Positions 22,618 through 33,867 of a stretch of DNA of 64,000 nucleotides are shown here, in pieces (position 1 is the first letter of the stretch; every line of letters starts with the position of its first letter). The DNA comes from Scilla litardierei (taxonomy: Eukaryota; Streptophyta; Magnoliopsida; Asparagales; Asparagaceae), in NCBI GenBank assembly GCA_030789695.1, contig CM061139.1, positions 200,791,641 through 200,855,640 of the forward strand, written 5' to 3'. The notes beneath the pieces were generated by a model. That model was not told where the DNA came from, made no database searches, and was given only the letters and a program-made list of their open reading frames with translations. The position numbers and the translations under genes were made by a program.

Positions 22618-23504
22618 TGTAACGGTCCGGATTTTTTCAATATAACTATTCACATATTTTCATTTTTTTTGAACTATTTTATAATGGTTTGTCAGGAGTT
22701 TTACGATTTTAAAAAATTTCTTATAAAAATATTTTGAAGTACCAGACTAGTTATGGAGTATTTTAGTAATATCAGATTTCATCAAATACTCAAAACATTT
22801 CTGATAAAATTCCTTTTCAGTTATTATCGTTTTGACTTAATGAATTTATTTTCCATAAAAACATCATCAAAACGATTTCAAACTTCTACGGTAGCATCCT
22901 ATGATCATTTAGGGCTTCCCATATTAATTTCGTAATTTTCTAAAGTCAAATCGATAGAGAACCCGCAGACCCGCATCCTAAACATTTTGGCCTAAAACTA
23001 GCATCTCAGTAGCTCAAACCCCGAAACGGACTTCGTATTCGCAATCCTCGCAACGATACAAACCCGTGGGTATGTTTTCGTAATTTTTCGGACACGTTTA
23101 CTAGTAGGGGCAAAATCGTAATTTCGTTTTGTATTACCTTCACTAATAGGGTTTTACTTTTTACTAATTAACCTTAACCCTACCTAAACGTGGCATCACA
23201 TGATAAACACGTTCATCCCCTTTAAAACACATTGTCAAACCTCCCACCAACCCAATTAATTTCCCATAACCCTAATTTCTACACTTAGTCTAACCTACAA
23301 CCCCCCATTAATTACCTACCTACTCATGTCGGAAGCCTCAAAACGTGATACATGGATGCGTTTTTTTTCAAGGTTAGTCAAGGTAATCACCTAACTTAAT
23401 TTAATAACTTTACTTAATATTATATTAATTATTCTCTCTTATATAATTCCTCTATTTTAATCTCCCATGGCCAACAACCCACACTCGCAATCACCCTCTC
23501 ACTC

Positions 23505-23557
<53 letters not shown>

Positions 23558-25264
23558 CCCCCCCCCGAACTAAACCCACCAAAGCCGCCGTCGCTCCCCA
23601 GTGCCACCTCCGGCACTCCCCCGCTGTTTTCCTTCCCCTTCTCACCTCGTCGGAGATCCCACCGTAGCCTCGCCATGCTCCGCTGCTAGCCCATCCACCG
23701 CCTTTGCCAAGCCACCGACGACCACCCGCTCCATCGGCGACCCGTCGCAACCCCGAAGCTGCCCCTCCGCTCCGACCACCCAACAGAACCCCCTCCGCCG
23801 TGAGCTCTCAACGAACACCTCCTCTGTCAACCCCTCCGATGAGGAGCTCCGCCTTCGAAGCCCTACGACAGCCATCCCCGAAGCTCCCCTCGTGAGCCTG
23901 TCGTCGCCGCCCTTACCCCCACCTTCAACCGCCGCCCTTCGTCTCCTCCGTTCCGACACCTCACCGCCGTTCCCCTCTCGTCTGTCGAGCTCCGCCACCC
24001 TCCCCTGTGAGCCATTGAGCTTCAAAGCAGCTCTCCGATGACGAGCTCCCGGCGGCCTCGAAGGGATACTTTGGTGAGATTTGGTGGTTATAGCAACTAC
24101 AGATTACTTTGCCAACTTTCAACTTTGGTGGTTATAGCACACAACCATCAACTGGAGTAAATTGTGTGCTAAACAGTACTTCTACATGCTCGAAGCATGG
24201 AATCGGTATCCCCGTTTCTGGTCTTGTCTTTATCCTCAGTTCACTTTGGCAAAGTCTGCTTTGGAATGAGTTATTACTCTCTGGTTTTCAATAAGAAAGT
24301 CAACCAGTTGTCTTGGTTTGACTAGTAACATGTGGAACATCTTGTGGAACATCTTGTGGAATATCTTGTGGAATATCGTGTGGAACATCTCGTGGAACAT
24401 CATGAAAGGAACATGTTTATAGAACACTTGACACTTCACTGGGGTTTTGGGGTAACTCATAGTTTGAGAGAGTATGGGAGTGACTGGAGTTCAATCTTCC
24501 CGTCCCGCCGCCTGTGTTTCGGCATACCGTCCCGCTGCCTGTGTTTTGGCAAAATACATGTCCCGCTGCCTGTGTTTTTGGCATTCGTCTGGGTCGCGCC
24601 CAGGCAAGAGATGGACTTGATGGTCACATATTGTACTCTCCGACTTGAGTCACATAGAGTAGTTTACTTTTGCACAGTCACTTTTACTTTGCGCACTACA
24701 GCCACTTTTACATTACATGTTCCATGCACGTTACTTACTACACTTGTGCAGTCACAGTACTTTACTTACCTTTACCTACAGCAGTAGCATGTTTCTTGCT
24801 TAGCCTGCTTTACACTTGCTCCACCATAGTACAGTTATTCTTTCCTTTCAGTTTAGTTTACTTTTACTACTCAGTCGTGTACAGTTGTTGCTCGATACTT
24901 TACTTTTCACTCTGGTCTGCTTGTACGTAGTTACTTTTGTCATACTTGTACACTGCTTCTTTTCTATATTTAGAATTGTTGTGACTTACCTACGGTTCCA
25001 TCTCTGTGGCACCGCAGACGACGGTAGATGCTCCTGAGCTAATAGCGCCAGAATTCGACCGCAGCTTCCAGAGTTATTTTCAGTTGTGTACTTCTTTCAT
25101 GTGTATTTGTTGGGAAATCTTGTACAATATGGATTGTAATAATTGGACACCATTTGAGTATTTTTGTACATCTCTGCATCGTGGCTATTTTGAATTCACT
25201 GGTAACCTGCAGGACCTGCGCAAATATCAAATAAGTAACGGGCCCCCTGGAGCGGGTCGTTACA
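22618..25264 (+). mobile_element. 3' LTR of A, with internal deletion
   Basis: This is 2647 bp. It matches the 5' LTR throughout except at 24062-24093, where a 32-bp filler replaces about 1274 bp (18079-19352 of the 5' LTR). Part of the filler, TTTGGTGGTTATAGCA, is repeated about 40 bases downstream. The LTR ends GGGTCGTTACA and is followed by the target duplication AAAGG. Confidence 0.9.
23507..23555. repeat. (CT)24 microsatellite in A 3' LTR
   Basis: This is the 3' LTR counterpart of the longer CT tract at 9003-9080. It is followed by a run of C. Confidence 0.85.
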
Positions 25265-25269
25265 AAAGG

Positions 25270-26129
25270 CAACTGTTTGGCCTAAAAATTAATTTAAAAA
25301 GGGGATTTAAGGGCAAAATATTCGTGAAAAATCACGGTAAATTACGGGACAAATATCGGGCAAGCGAGGACTTTTTGGGGATTTTTGGGGGGCTTTTGGG
25401 ATGATGAGGGAACCTCTTTTCCTCAGACAAAGAAAATGTTTATTTTGGGCACTTAATCAATTTAATTGGTTAAACACATTTACTTTACAACCCATGCATC
25501 TAATTACTTTTACATGCTTTTCATCTCTGGCAAAATTATGTGGATATTATATGCGTGGTTGTGCATTTTATTTAAAACTTAATAATTAGGAAGATCCTGC
25601 GACCGCTCTGCCGTTAGTTACCTAACCTAACGGTGTATTACGTTGCCCAGTGGTCCATTAGTTATTAAGTGATTAAATATTATTTTTATCCTCATGTGAA
25701 TAAACTGCCTGTGATGTCTATGAATGAAAATGTTGATGAGCACAATATTTCTGCATGAATTGCTAAATGTGGTTTTTGGATCGGCCGTTTAGTCCCACAG
25801 TTTATTTTCCGCACTTTTCTTTTATTTTTTGAGAGAAATTGTAGTGAGGAATATATGTAAATGTCAAAGAAAGAAGACCAACTTCCATGGAGACGGAGTT
25901 CACGCTTGAAGACGGAGATATTATATGGGACCCATGGGGTTTCCAAAGTTGTATTTTCATTTTATTCAAGCTGCAAATTTGTATAATTTGGACTGTGGAC
26001 TTTTGGACTCTTTCTTGTGGGACTGGCCGATCCATACGTTTAGCTTTTCATTAAATATTGCCTCCGCATGAAAATGTTTTTCTTTCTGATTGATTATTAA
26101 TTCATGCATGTTTGTGCTATGCTAGATAA
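25270..26129 (+). other. Leader of copia D, second part
   Basis: This sequence resumes the D leader after insertion A and leads to the gag start at 26130. It is AT-rich with several short G-runs near 25370-25400. No conserved element was recognised. The 60-130 codon frames here have no recognisable domain. Confidence 0.6.
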
Positions 26130-26406
26130 ATGGCTAAAATTGCAAGCGTTGACTTTGAAGTGCTGGATGCATCAGGTAGAAACTATCTAAGCTGGTAGCT
26201 AGATGTTAAGTTTCACCTGCGCGCCAAGTCCCTCATCACTGCTGTGACTGAAAAAGAAAATGTTAGCGATATAGAGAAGGTGCAAGCCATCATCTATATT
26301 CGCCGCCATGTGGACAAGACCTTAAAGGCTGAGTACCTTACGGTCGAAGATCCACTTGAGCTATGAACCGCCCTTGAGGATAGGTATAAACATCCTAGCG
26401 ATGTTA
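26130..26406 (+). pseudogene. Copia D gag, N-terminal part
   Basis: The frame opens ATG GCT AAA at 26130 in the context ATAAATGG. It encodes a copia gag start of the UBN2/retrotran_gag type, with the typical GRNYLSW segment near residues 16-22. In-frame stops lie at 26196 and 26364. Insertion E begins at 26407 between the first and second bases of a codon. When E and one copy of TGTTA are left out, the frame continues exactly at 34478 into the rest of gag. Gag would form the particle that packages element RNA; this copy cannot make a full protein. Confidence 0.85.
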
Positions 26407-27011
26407 TGAAGGATCCTGTCCAAAACAAAGTTAGGATCGATAATTAAAGTGGAGACTTACGCTTGCGTATGCGGAACGATAGTCTCGGAACTTTGCCTTC
26501 GGATTCGCCACGACGGATCGAGTCTTCTCACGAACGGAGTAAGGCTACTAATCCACAATCTAAATCTCTATTTTAGATTAAGAACTTGGAAGGAGGGAGA
26601 GGAAATATTTCTGCAGAGCTTCGCTATGAAGAAGATGCATGCATGAATTTCATGCAAATGTGTAAGGAAAATGGCTACCCTTGGGTCTTATTTATAGCCC
26701 CCAAGGTAGTTATTTTAGGGTAAGTTGTTCCTTTGGAACAACTTAATTAAGGTGTACCATGATACATGGCACAATATAAGCTTAAGTTGTACCATATGCA
26801 TGGTACAACATAAGCTTAAGATATTCCCCCTTTATTAGCCATATGTCGCATGCACTTATGCATATATAATGCGACTTTCCCGCTCATACAGAGATCCTCT
26901 CCGCAAGGGAACAGATTCCCTTTGCACATGACTTCGTGTGCGCGACGTTCGAGGTCCGTAATCCCTCGTACATCCCCCACAAGGGTGTACAAACGTCTTC
27001 CATATCCAACA
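26407..27011 (-). mobile_element. 3' LTR of E
   Basis: This is 605 bp, starting TGTTGGATATGG on the minus strand at 27011 and ending GGATCCTTCA. It differs from the other LTR by one base at about 26490 and one at about 26950. A minus-strand TATAAATA box lies near 26690. Confidence 0.95.
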
Positions 27012-28039
27012 TCTCCCACTCACACTTGAGGGGATTGTAAGAGAACGTCTTTCCCTTAGTTCTTTCATCTATCATACCGAGAAATAGACCGTGCGACCGT
27101 CATGCGCGTAGAGTCTGTTGTTGTGCACTTGTTAGAGATACACAACGACCTCGAAGGTGCAAAGTTGAGTAGTTCAACGCATGCTTTACCCTAGATTATT
27201 TCTTCACATTTCTTATACTTTATATTCAACAATTGAATCCCATCTGGATTACAATTGGCTGGCCAGCTTTGAATCATTAAAGTCCAAATGTGAATATGAA
27301 ATCAATCTTCCTCTTCTTGTGAACCTTCTGATTTTGACTTGATTCGCTTTTCTAACGTGCCCCGCCGAGCCGAATTACCATAGCCCATTAGTAACACGCT
27401 AAGATAGCGATCATCTCGTCAAATCTAAAGGAACCAATTGGAGTCCTTGAGGGTAAGAGTTAAGACCCGTATGGCCTTTGAGTCTCACATAATAGCAAAC
27501 ACTATTGCTACTAACTCAGTGGTCGAAATGCATACGTGGTATGAACACGTATTACAACATCACTCCTTTCCCAGGGAGAGTATGTCTTAATGATGTTGTA
27601 CGGATGAAAAGATCAGACACCACAGTGCCTATCTTTTTGAGTCCCCTTACTACTCGTGAAATATTCACGGACTCTCATCCTGCATAAGACAGATAGGATT
27701 TAAAAAATCCAATGAGATCTTTATATCCTTGTGATACAGATCTCAGATCTTTTGTAAGCATCCGTATGATGCAGATCTTTTATTCGACTATCTTGTTTAA
27801 GTCATGACTCTAAATCATTTGTCTAATGATTTTGACTTTAAACTAGTCTCATCTCTATCTTATCCATCTGATAAGATAAGGCGGTTGCTCATGTGAGAGA
27901 GCCAACCTTAATCTGTCCGACATACACACAAAAATAGCTGAGACTTAAACACAAATGTATATAAAATCATTTGTAAGAAACTTGTATGCAAATTAAATTT
28001 TGATCTTCTATAGACATGGGAAATATTACATGATACAGC
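27012..28039 (-). other. 3' untranslated region of E
   Basis: This is about 1.0 kb between the pol stop codon and the 3' LTR, ending at the purine tract GAGTGGGAGA. No open frame or recognised domain. It is a longer 3' tail than many copia elements have. Confidence 0.75.
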
Positions 28040-31000
28040 TCAGCACCTACGCATTCCCATAGATGATAAGTGTTTGAAAAACACATCTCTGGGGATCGCC
28101 TTAGTAAGGGGATCCGCTATCATCTCATGCGTGGATATGTATCCTATGTCTACTTCCTTCCGTTTATCATAATCCTTCGTAAACTTGAATCGAATGTCAA
28201 TGTGTTTGGTCTTACAATGAAATTTAGGATCTTTGACATAGGCAATCGAAGCTTGACTATCACTGTATATAGGAACAGTGCTCGAGTCAGAAGCATTCGT
28301 CAGCCTGTCTAAGAATTTCCTAAGCCAAACAGCTTCTTGGACCGCCATGCTGAATGCTACGAACTCGGCTTCCATGGTTGATAGAGCGATGCAGGTTTGT
28401 TTCTTGCTGCTCCAGGATATTGCACCATTCCCGAGTAAGAAAACAAAGCCTGAGGTAGATCTTCGCTCGTCGAGATCACCCGCCCAATCAGCATCGGTAT
28501 AGCCTTCGAGTCTCAAGGTATTGCCTTGATAGCATAACGCATAGTCCGCAGTCCCTTTGAGGTATCTTAATATCCTCTTCACCGCTTTCCAGTGTGCCTG
28601 CCCTGGGTTGGATTGGTAACGGCTTACCATACCAACAGCATAGCAAATGTCGGGTCTAGTACACATCATGGCGTACATCAGACTCCCGACAGCACTGGAG
28701 TATGGAACTTTTTCCATAGCTTTCTTTTCTTTTGGATCTTTGGGACACATCTCCAAACATAGACCCTCGCCTTTGCTTATTGGAGTATCAATTGGCTTGC
28801 AGTCCTGCATATTAAACCGTTCTAAAACTTTCTTTATATACGTCTCTTGAGAGAGAGAAAGAAGTTTCTTGGAACGATTCCTTGAGATCTTAACCCCAAG
28901 GATATATGCAGCTTCACCCATGTCTTTCATCTCAAAGACGGATGAAAGCCAAGCTTTGATATCCAATATAAGACGCTTATCATTTCCGGCTATAAGTATG
29001 TCATCTACATAAAGAGACATAATTATATACTTGTTTTTAATCCTCTTAATATATACGCAATTGTCTTCGTCGAGCATGGAGAATCCATACGACAAAACAA
29101 CTTCTTGAAAACGCATATACCACTGCCTTGAGGATTGTTTAAGACCATATATGGATTTACGAAGTTTACAAACCTTATGTTTGTTTTCTTCTTGTACGAA
29201 CCCGTTTGGTTGTTCCATGTAGATCTCCTCATCTAGTTCTCCGTTAAGAAAGGCAGTCTTTACATCCATCTGATGTAATTCGAGGTCCAAACAAGCCACC
29301 ATTGCCAGAATTAAGCGAATCGAGGTAAAACGCACGACAGGAGAGAAAGTCTCTTCGTAGTCTATTCCTTCCTGTTGCGTGAAACCTTTCGCAACAAGGC
29401 GAGCTTTATATTTCTCGATGGAGCCATCAGCCTTATGCTTGATTTTGAGAACCCACTTGTTCCCAATGGCTCTACGTCCCTTAGGTAAATTAACCAAGTC
29501 CCAGACTTGGTTTGTTTTCATGGATTGAAGTTCTTCTTCCATTGCCGCTATCCATTTATCTTTAGCAGGGCATGTGACGGCCTGTTTGAAATTTGCAGGT
29601 TCGTCATCATCTTGTAGTAATGTCATGAATGTTTGAGGAAATTCATCCTCAAATCTCAGAGGTGTTAGCCTCGTCCGATTACTACGTCTTGTTTGAGTTT
29701 GATCACTCCCACTTGGAATGACATCACTCCCACTTGGAATAACATCACTCCCACTCGGAATAGGATTGGTATCGTTCGTATCATTCATTGGTGAAGTTTG
29801 AAACGTATTTTCTTCTTCACCAAGAATTCTCCCACTCGAACGTTCCGATCCTTCTTGATCCCAAGTCTCAAACAAGGATAAGTCTTGACTTATCTCACCC
29901 TGTCTTGGAAACTCTTTTTCCAAGAAGACAACATCCCTCGATTCGAATTCTATTAGACCCCCATTGTCCTCTTGACCGACGAAAACATATCCTTTGGAGT
30001 TTTCAGCGTATCGGATGAAGATACACTTCCTCCCACGTGGCCCAAGTTTGCCATATTTGTGAGAGGATAAATGTGCGTAAGAGGCACAACCCCAAGGTTT
30101 TAGAATGTTTAAGTCTGGAGTTCTATTGTTCCACAACTCATAAGGAGTAGAACTTACCGACTTCGAGGGTACACGGTTTAAGATGAATGCTGCCGTCAAT
30201 AATGCGTCACCCCAAAAGGTGATATGCAAATTTGCCTGAGACATCATTGATCGGACCATTTCCATCAATGTCCTATTCCTTCTTTCCGCAACACCGTTTT
30301 GTTGCGGAGTGTAAGGCATAGTTACCTGATGTACTATGCCTTTTTCATCACAAAGTTCCTTAAAACTTATTGATTGATATTCACCGCCCCTATCGGTTCG
30401 CAAAACCTTAATCTTGCGATCTAATTGATTCTCCACCAAACTCATATAGTTTTTAAAGCAAGCCAAAGCTTCACTTTTGTGGGATATCAAATAGATATGT
30501 CCGAAACGGGTGAAGTCATCAATGAATGTGATGAAATAGGACTTCCCGTGTCTTGTCTTAACATTCATTGGACCGCAAATGTCCGAATGGATAAGCTGTA
30601 ATGGAACTTCGGCCCTTGTGCCAGTTCCAAACGGCTTGCGACAAGTTTTCCCTACAAGACAATGTTCGCAAGTTGACATTTCAACTTTTGAAACATTAGA
30701 TAGCAAGCCACTTTTGGCAAGTCTATCCATTCTAGTTGGTCCAATATGACCAAGTCTTGCATGCCAACAAATGATTTCAGACTCAGAGTTAGAAGCATTT
30801 GTCAAATGAAAACTTTCATTAATGGAAGAAGCAACATCATACATTGTATTTAAAACAATTAATCCATTACAAACATTACCAGAACCAATCAAAGAATTAT
30901 TATAAACAAGGTCAACACATTGTTTATAGAACCTCCACTCATAATCTAAAGACATTAACATGACCACGGAAACGATATTCCTTCTAATATCTGGAGCAAA

Positions 31001-31183
31001 GAGGACGTCGTGCAATAATAAAGTCCGGCCGTTGTCGAGAACTAGCTTGCATGTTCCGACGCCTTTGACTTCAACACGTGTGTTGTTGCCGACGTATATC
31101 CACTTTGTTCCTTGAGTTATCTTTCGATACTCTACGAAGAACCTTCTGTCCTTCGCAACGTTGGTCTGTGGCCCCTGAATCAA
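28040..31183 (-). CDS. Copia E pol: integrase, reverse transcriptase, RNase H
   Basis: The open frame is 1047 codons and the numbering here starts at its first open codon (31183). The first ~60 residues finish the aspartic protease, whose active site lies in the overlapping gag frame. The integrase zinc-binding His141 and His145 and Cys172 and Cys175 are present, as are catalytic Asp201, Asp264 and Glu300 (VAE). After a spacer with three IPSGSD repeats (476-494) comes reverse transcriptase, with Asp640 in the QMDVKTAFLNGEL motif and YVDD at 725-728. RNase H follows with Asp897, Glu938 and Asp974. The frame ends ...GMRRC then TGA. It would normally be made as a Gag-Pol polyprotein. The region looks intact, so it could act if the upstream frameshift were bypassed. 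The copia lineage was not assigned. Confidence 0.93.
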   Translation of the reverse strand: MIQGPQTNVAKDRRFFVEYRKITQGTKWIYVGNNTRVEVKGVGTCKLVLDNGRTLLLHDVLFAPDIRRNIVSVVMLMSLDYEWRFYKQCVDLVYNNSLIGSGNVCNGLIVLNTMYDVASSINESFHLTNASNSESEIICWHARLGHIGPTRMDRLAKSGLLSNVSKVEMSTCEHCLVGKTCRKPFGTGTRAEVPLQLIHSDICGPMNVKTRHGKSYFITFIDDFTRFGHIYLISHKSEALACFKNYMSLVENQLDRKIKVLRTDRGGEYQSISFKELCDEKGIVHQVTMPYTPQQNGVAERRNRTLMEMVRSMMSQANLHITFWGDALLTAAFILNRVPSKSVSSTPYELWNNRTPDLNILKPWGCASYAHLSSHKYGKLGPRGRKCIFIRYAENSKGYVFVGQEDNGGLIEFESRDVVFLEKEFPRQGEISQDLSLFETWDQEGSERSSGRILGEEENTFQTSPMNDTNDTNPIPSGSDVIPSGSDVIPSGSDQTQTRRSNRTRLTPLRFEDEFPQTFMTLLQDDDEPANFKQAVTCPAKDKWIAAMEEELQSMKTNQVWDLVNLPKGRRAIGNKWVLKIKHKADGSIEKYKARLVAKGFTQQEGIDYEETFSPVVRFTSIRLILAMVACLDLELHQMDVKTAFLNGELDEEIYMEQPNGFVQEENKHKVCKLRKSIYGLKQSSRQWYMRFQEVVLSYGFSMLDEDNCVYIKRIKNKYIIMSLYVDDILIAGNDKRLILDIKAWLSSVFEMKDMGEAAYILGVKISRNRSKKLLSLSQETYIKKVLERFNMQDCKPIDTPISKGEGLCLEMCPKDPKEKKAMEKVPYSSAVGSLMYAMMCTRPDICYAVGMVSRYQSNPGQAHWKAVKRILRYLKGTADYALCYQGNTLRLEGYTDADWAGDLDERRSTSGFVFLLGNGAISWSSKKQTCIALSTMEAEFVAFSMAVQEAVWLRKFLDRLTNASDSSTVPIYSDSQASIAYVKDPKFHCKTKHIDIRFKFTKDYDKRKEVDIGYISTHEMIADPLTKAIPRDVFFKHLSSMGMRRC

Positions 31184-32105
31184 TCAACCAAAAATAGTTA
31201 GATTCAGCAAGAAACACGGAACTAGAAACACATATGTAACTAGCCCTACAAGTTACCTTGTCACTTCCATCCGTACACTTACGGGCGAAGTGACCGTACT
31301 TGTTGCACTTAAAGCACTTGATCTTCTTCAAGTTTTTCTTCTTTGAGTGCACATTCTTTTGCCACTTTTTGTTCTTTGTCTTCTTTGAGGTCTCCGGTTC
31401 TTGCTTACGTTCGTTCACAAACCTTAAGCGTTTCCGCTTATTTCCTCCATGTGAGGAACTAGCGGCCACGTGCACTTCTGCACTTGGTTTTGCGGCTTGA
31501 ATCCGCTCTTCCTCGAGTTCGAGGTGTTTCGAAACATCGCTTAAAGTTTTAATGCATTCATTATGAGTGAGATGCATTTTCATGTTATCCCAGCTATCTG
31601 GGAGTGAACGAATGACCGCTTGGATCTGCTGTTCGTCAGACAGCGTAACACCCGCATCCTTTAATTCAAATATAAGATTCGCCATGTGGCGGAGATGCTT
31701 TTTCATAGAATGATCTCGCCGCATCTTGTACGAATCAAATTGAATATTCAAGGAGCGGAGTTTGGTAACCGAAGTTCCACCAAACTTTATCTCTAGCTCA
31801 GACCATATGTCTTTAGCTAGGTCGAATTCCCGAAATAGGCGAATTATGTCATTGTCCATCGCGGACAGTAACGTAATACGTGCTATTTTGTTCTTTCGAG
31901 TCCAAGTGTCATAAGCTTCCCGGTCCCTTTTGTGTTGGGCCGTATTGCCCAACTCAGGTTCTACCATTATGTTTTGGAGTGTTTCGAGCACATCTTGCTC
32001 CTCCAAAACATATTGGATCTTTATTGACCAAAGTTTATAATTGTCGCCGTTGAGCTTTTCACCTTTGTTAAGCTCTGCGACAATATTCTTAGAAGCGGTA
32101 GACAT
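31071..32105 (-). CDS. Copia E gag with zinc knuckle and protease start
   Basis: The chosen start is the ATG at 32105 (MSTASKN), because the upstream part of the frame has no ATG. The UBN2-type gag domain spans about residues 10-200. A basic Lys/Arg-rich segment leads to the CCHC knuckle CFKCNKYGHFARKC (about 264-277). The aspartic protease motif WLIDSGAT follows (about 306-313). Just after it the frame departs from pol, and the last ~30 residues are out-of-frame sequence ending at 31071. Copia elements usually have one Gag-Pol frame, so a single-base insertion near 31165 is the likely cause. A programmed frameshift is possible but no slippery site was recognised. Confidence 0.9.
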   Translation of the reverse strand: MSTASKNIVAELNKGEKLNGDNYKLWSIKIQYVLEEQDVLETLQNIMVEPELGNTAQHKRDREAYDTWTRKNKIARITLLSAMDNDIIRLFREFDLAKDIWSELEIKFGGTSVTKLRSLNIQFDSYKMRRDHSMKKHLRHMANLIFELKDAGVTLSDEQQIQAVIRSLPDSWDNMKMHLTHNECIKTLSDVSKHLELEEERIQAAKPSAEVHVAASSSHGGNKRKRLRFVNERKQEPETSKKTKNKKWQKNVHSKKKNLKKIKCFKCNKYGHFARKCTDGSDKVTCRASYICVSSSVFLAESNYFWLIDSGATDQRCEGQKVLRRVSKDNSRNKVDIRRQQHTC

Positions 32106-32564
32106 TTTTGATTCAAAAAACTGCAAAGAGAATGAAAAACACGATCAAAATTCCATGCATAAAGTTTCGATTCTTTAAACACTTGATAAGTTCCTTGGAT
32201 GCGTTGAAATGTTACTCTAGAATCGAGAAGTTCACTACGTTCCCAACTACCATCTAGAAGTAACTTTCAAAGTATCCCTCTTACTTATCTTAAGTAAAAA
32301 GAAATCAGAAATAATACCCGTATGGTATTAGCAGCGGAAAATCACTTTGAAAAACTTATTTTTCAAAATAGAATAGGTGAGAATTAGCGCAAAGAATTTT
32401 AACGCAACAATTGCCAAGCCACGAGACCTGTTCTACACACCCATGGGTTAGATAACCATGGCCGGATCGTGGTAGGACTTGGAATTCCAAATTGCGCTAT
32501 CCCGATTTAAGGACGGGACGTAACCTATTTGAAAAACATCTTTTTCAAAAATTTGAAAGCACGT

Positions 32565-32700
32565 TGGCTAGTCTCCGTAGAGTAGAGCACAACGTCACAA
32601 GTACATTGGCTAATCTCCGTAGAGTAGAGCACAATGACATGGCTAATCTCGCATGAAGTAGAGCACTATGGCTAATCTTCAAGGAGTAGAGCCCAATGAA
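32565..32700. repeat. ~40-bp imperfect tandem repeat in E leader
   Basis: Four degenerate copies containing GGCTAATCTCCGTAGAGTAG, then variants with GCATGAAGTAGAGC and TCAAGGAGTAGAGC. The following GGTTAGCCCCGTATGGACTA (about 32743) may be a fifth diverged copy. Confidence 0.7.
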
Positions 32701-32929
32701 AACTTCATTAAAACGTTAGTTCCGTATGAACTAGTCGGCACTTTGGTTAGCCCCGTATGGACTACTCGACACATTCGAGTTTGACCAAGGCCATTTGTTA
32801 CCCCGTATGGGTCATCTGGCAAGTTTGCAATCGACCCAGACCATTTGTCGGATTGGTCGACCAAAAACACAAAATTGGTCGACCAATTTTCGAATTCAAC
32901 TTCTTCCCGGTCAGGGCCTCTGCCCTGAC

Positions 32930-33390
32930 CCGGGCTTGGCCAAAAGGCCGGCCAGGGGGCCTGGCCCCCTCGGCCAGGGCCGGCCAGGCCCTGGCCTCTG
33001 CCAGGGCCTGCCGGCCAGGCCCTGGCCACTGCCAGGGCCTGCCGGCCAGGCCACTGGCCGGGGCCAGGGCTCCTGCCCTGGCCTCGGCCAGGCCCTGGCC
33101 TGAGGCCAGGGCGCCGGCCTTGGCCTCTGCCAGGGCCGGCAGGCCGGCCCTGGCCACTGCCAGGGCCTGGCCCTGGCAGTGGCCAGGGCTCCGGCCCTGG
33201 CCTCTGCCAGGGCCGGCAGGCCGGCCAGGGCCGGCAGGCCCTTGGCCAAGGCCGGCCACTGCCGGCCCGGCCTTGGCCGGCCACTGCCGGCCTGGCCATG
33301 GCCGGTCATGGCTTGGCCATGGCCGGCCATGGTCAAGGCCTTTCGGCGTTGGCCGGCCATGGCCCCTTTGGCCATGGCCGGCCACCCCCT
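32930..33390. repeat. GGCCAGGGCCTGGCC-type array in E leader
   Basis: About 460 bp consist almost wholly of permutations of GGCCAGGGCC, GGCCTGGCC, CTGCCAGGGCC and GGCCATGGCC. Most sub-units are palindromic or near-palindromic, so the RNA could fold into many alternative GC hairpins. Composition is far from the AT-rich flanks. Confidence 0.85.
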
Positions 33391-33853
33391 TTGAATGGGG
33401 TTGCCGCACTTTCTTCTCCCCCTTGATGGGGTGGTCGCCGGTGGTTATTGGCCGTAGCCAACCCCCTCCGCATGAGGAGAGGGGGTGCATGGCCTTCATG
33501 GCCCATTTGGCCATGGTGCACATGCACCAAATTTTCCTCTTACCCGATGGAAATAACTTCCATCATCTTCCTCGATGAAGCACCCGTTCGTCGAAGAAAT
33601 TAGTTATCTCTTAATGGCCGTGTGCCAAAAATGAATAACGTACTACGTGAACGGTCGGTTCTTCCCGTCACGGAGAGTTCCTACCATATCCATAATGATA
33701 GGAGACCCTAACGTGAAAAGAACAACCGCTGCGTTCTCTCCGTCACGAAGCGTTCCTACTATATCCGTAATAGTAGGAGACCCATTCGTGAAAAAGACAA
33801 CGACTCGTTCGTAGTTTCGACGGGGCGGTGGATTGACCGGGGCGAACCCATAT

Positions 33854-33866
33854 GGCTCTGATACCA
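33854..33866 (-). other. tRNA-Met primer binding site of E
   Basis: On the minus strand the site reads TGGTATCAGAGCC, the standard plant copia site complementary to initiator tRNA-Met. It starts one base after the end of the 5' LTR. Confidence 0.95.
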
Positions 33867-33867
33867 A

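Larger units (their letters stand above)
8108..25269 (+). mobile_element. Gypsy-like non-coding LTR element A, inserted in D leader
   Basis: It runs from 8113 (TGTAACGGTCC) to 25264 (GGGTCGTTACA) and is flanked by AAAGG at 8108-8112 and 25265-25269. The 5' LTR ends at 20524, the internal region is 20525-22617, and the 3' LTR is 22618-25264. The purine tract AAGGAGGGTAGAA directly precedes the 3' LTR. The gag, protease, polymerase and integrase of an autonomous element are all missing, so it is a large non-autonomous derivative (LARD type). The TGTAACGG start and the GAGGACGGAATT plus purine-tract end resemble plant chromovirus (Tekay/Del) elements, which is an inference. Confidence 0.9.
32106..33867 (-). 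other. Long leader of E
   Basis: This is about 1.76 kb between the primer site and gag, long for a copia element. It contains imperfect ~40-bp tandem repeats at 32565-32700, SalI-type GTCGAC hairpins near 32855-32890, and a dense GC-rich array at 32930-33390. Frames of up to 273 codons on both strands are Gly/Pro/Ala/Arg-rich products of the array and are not accepted as genes. Confidence 0.8.

Noticed and set aside
32679..33578. Long Gly/Pro/Ala/Arg frames on both strands in the E leader
   Set aside because: They follow the GGCC-rich array, are open in several frames on both strands, and lie in the leader of a copia element.
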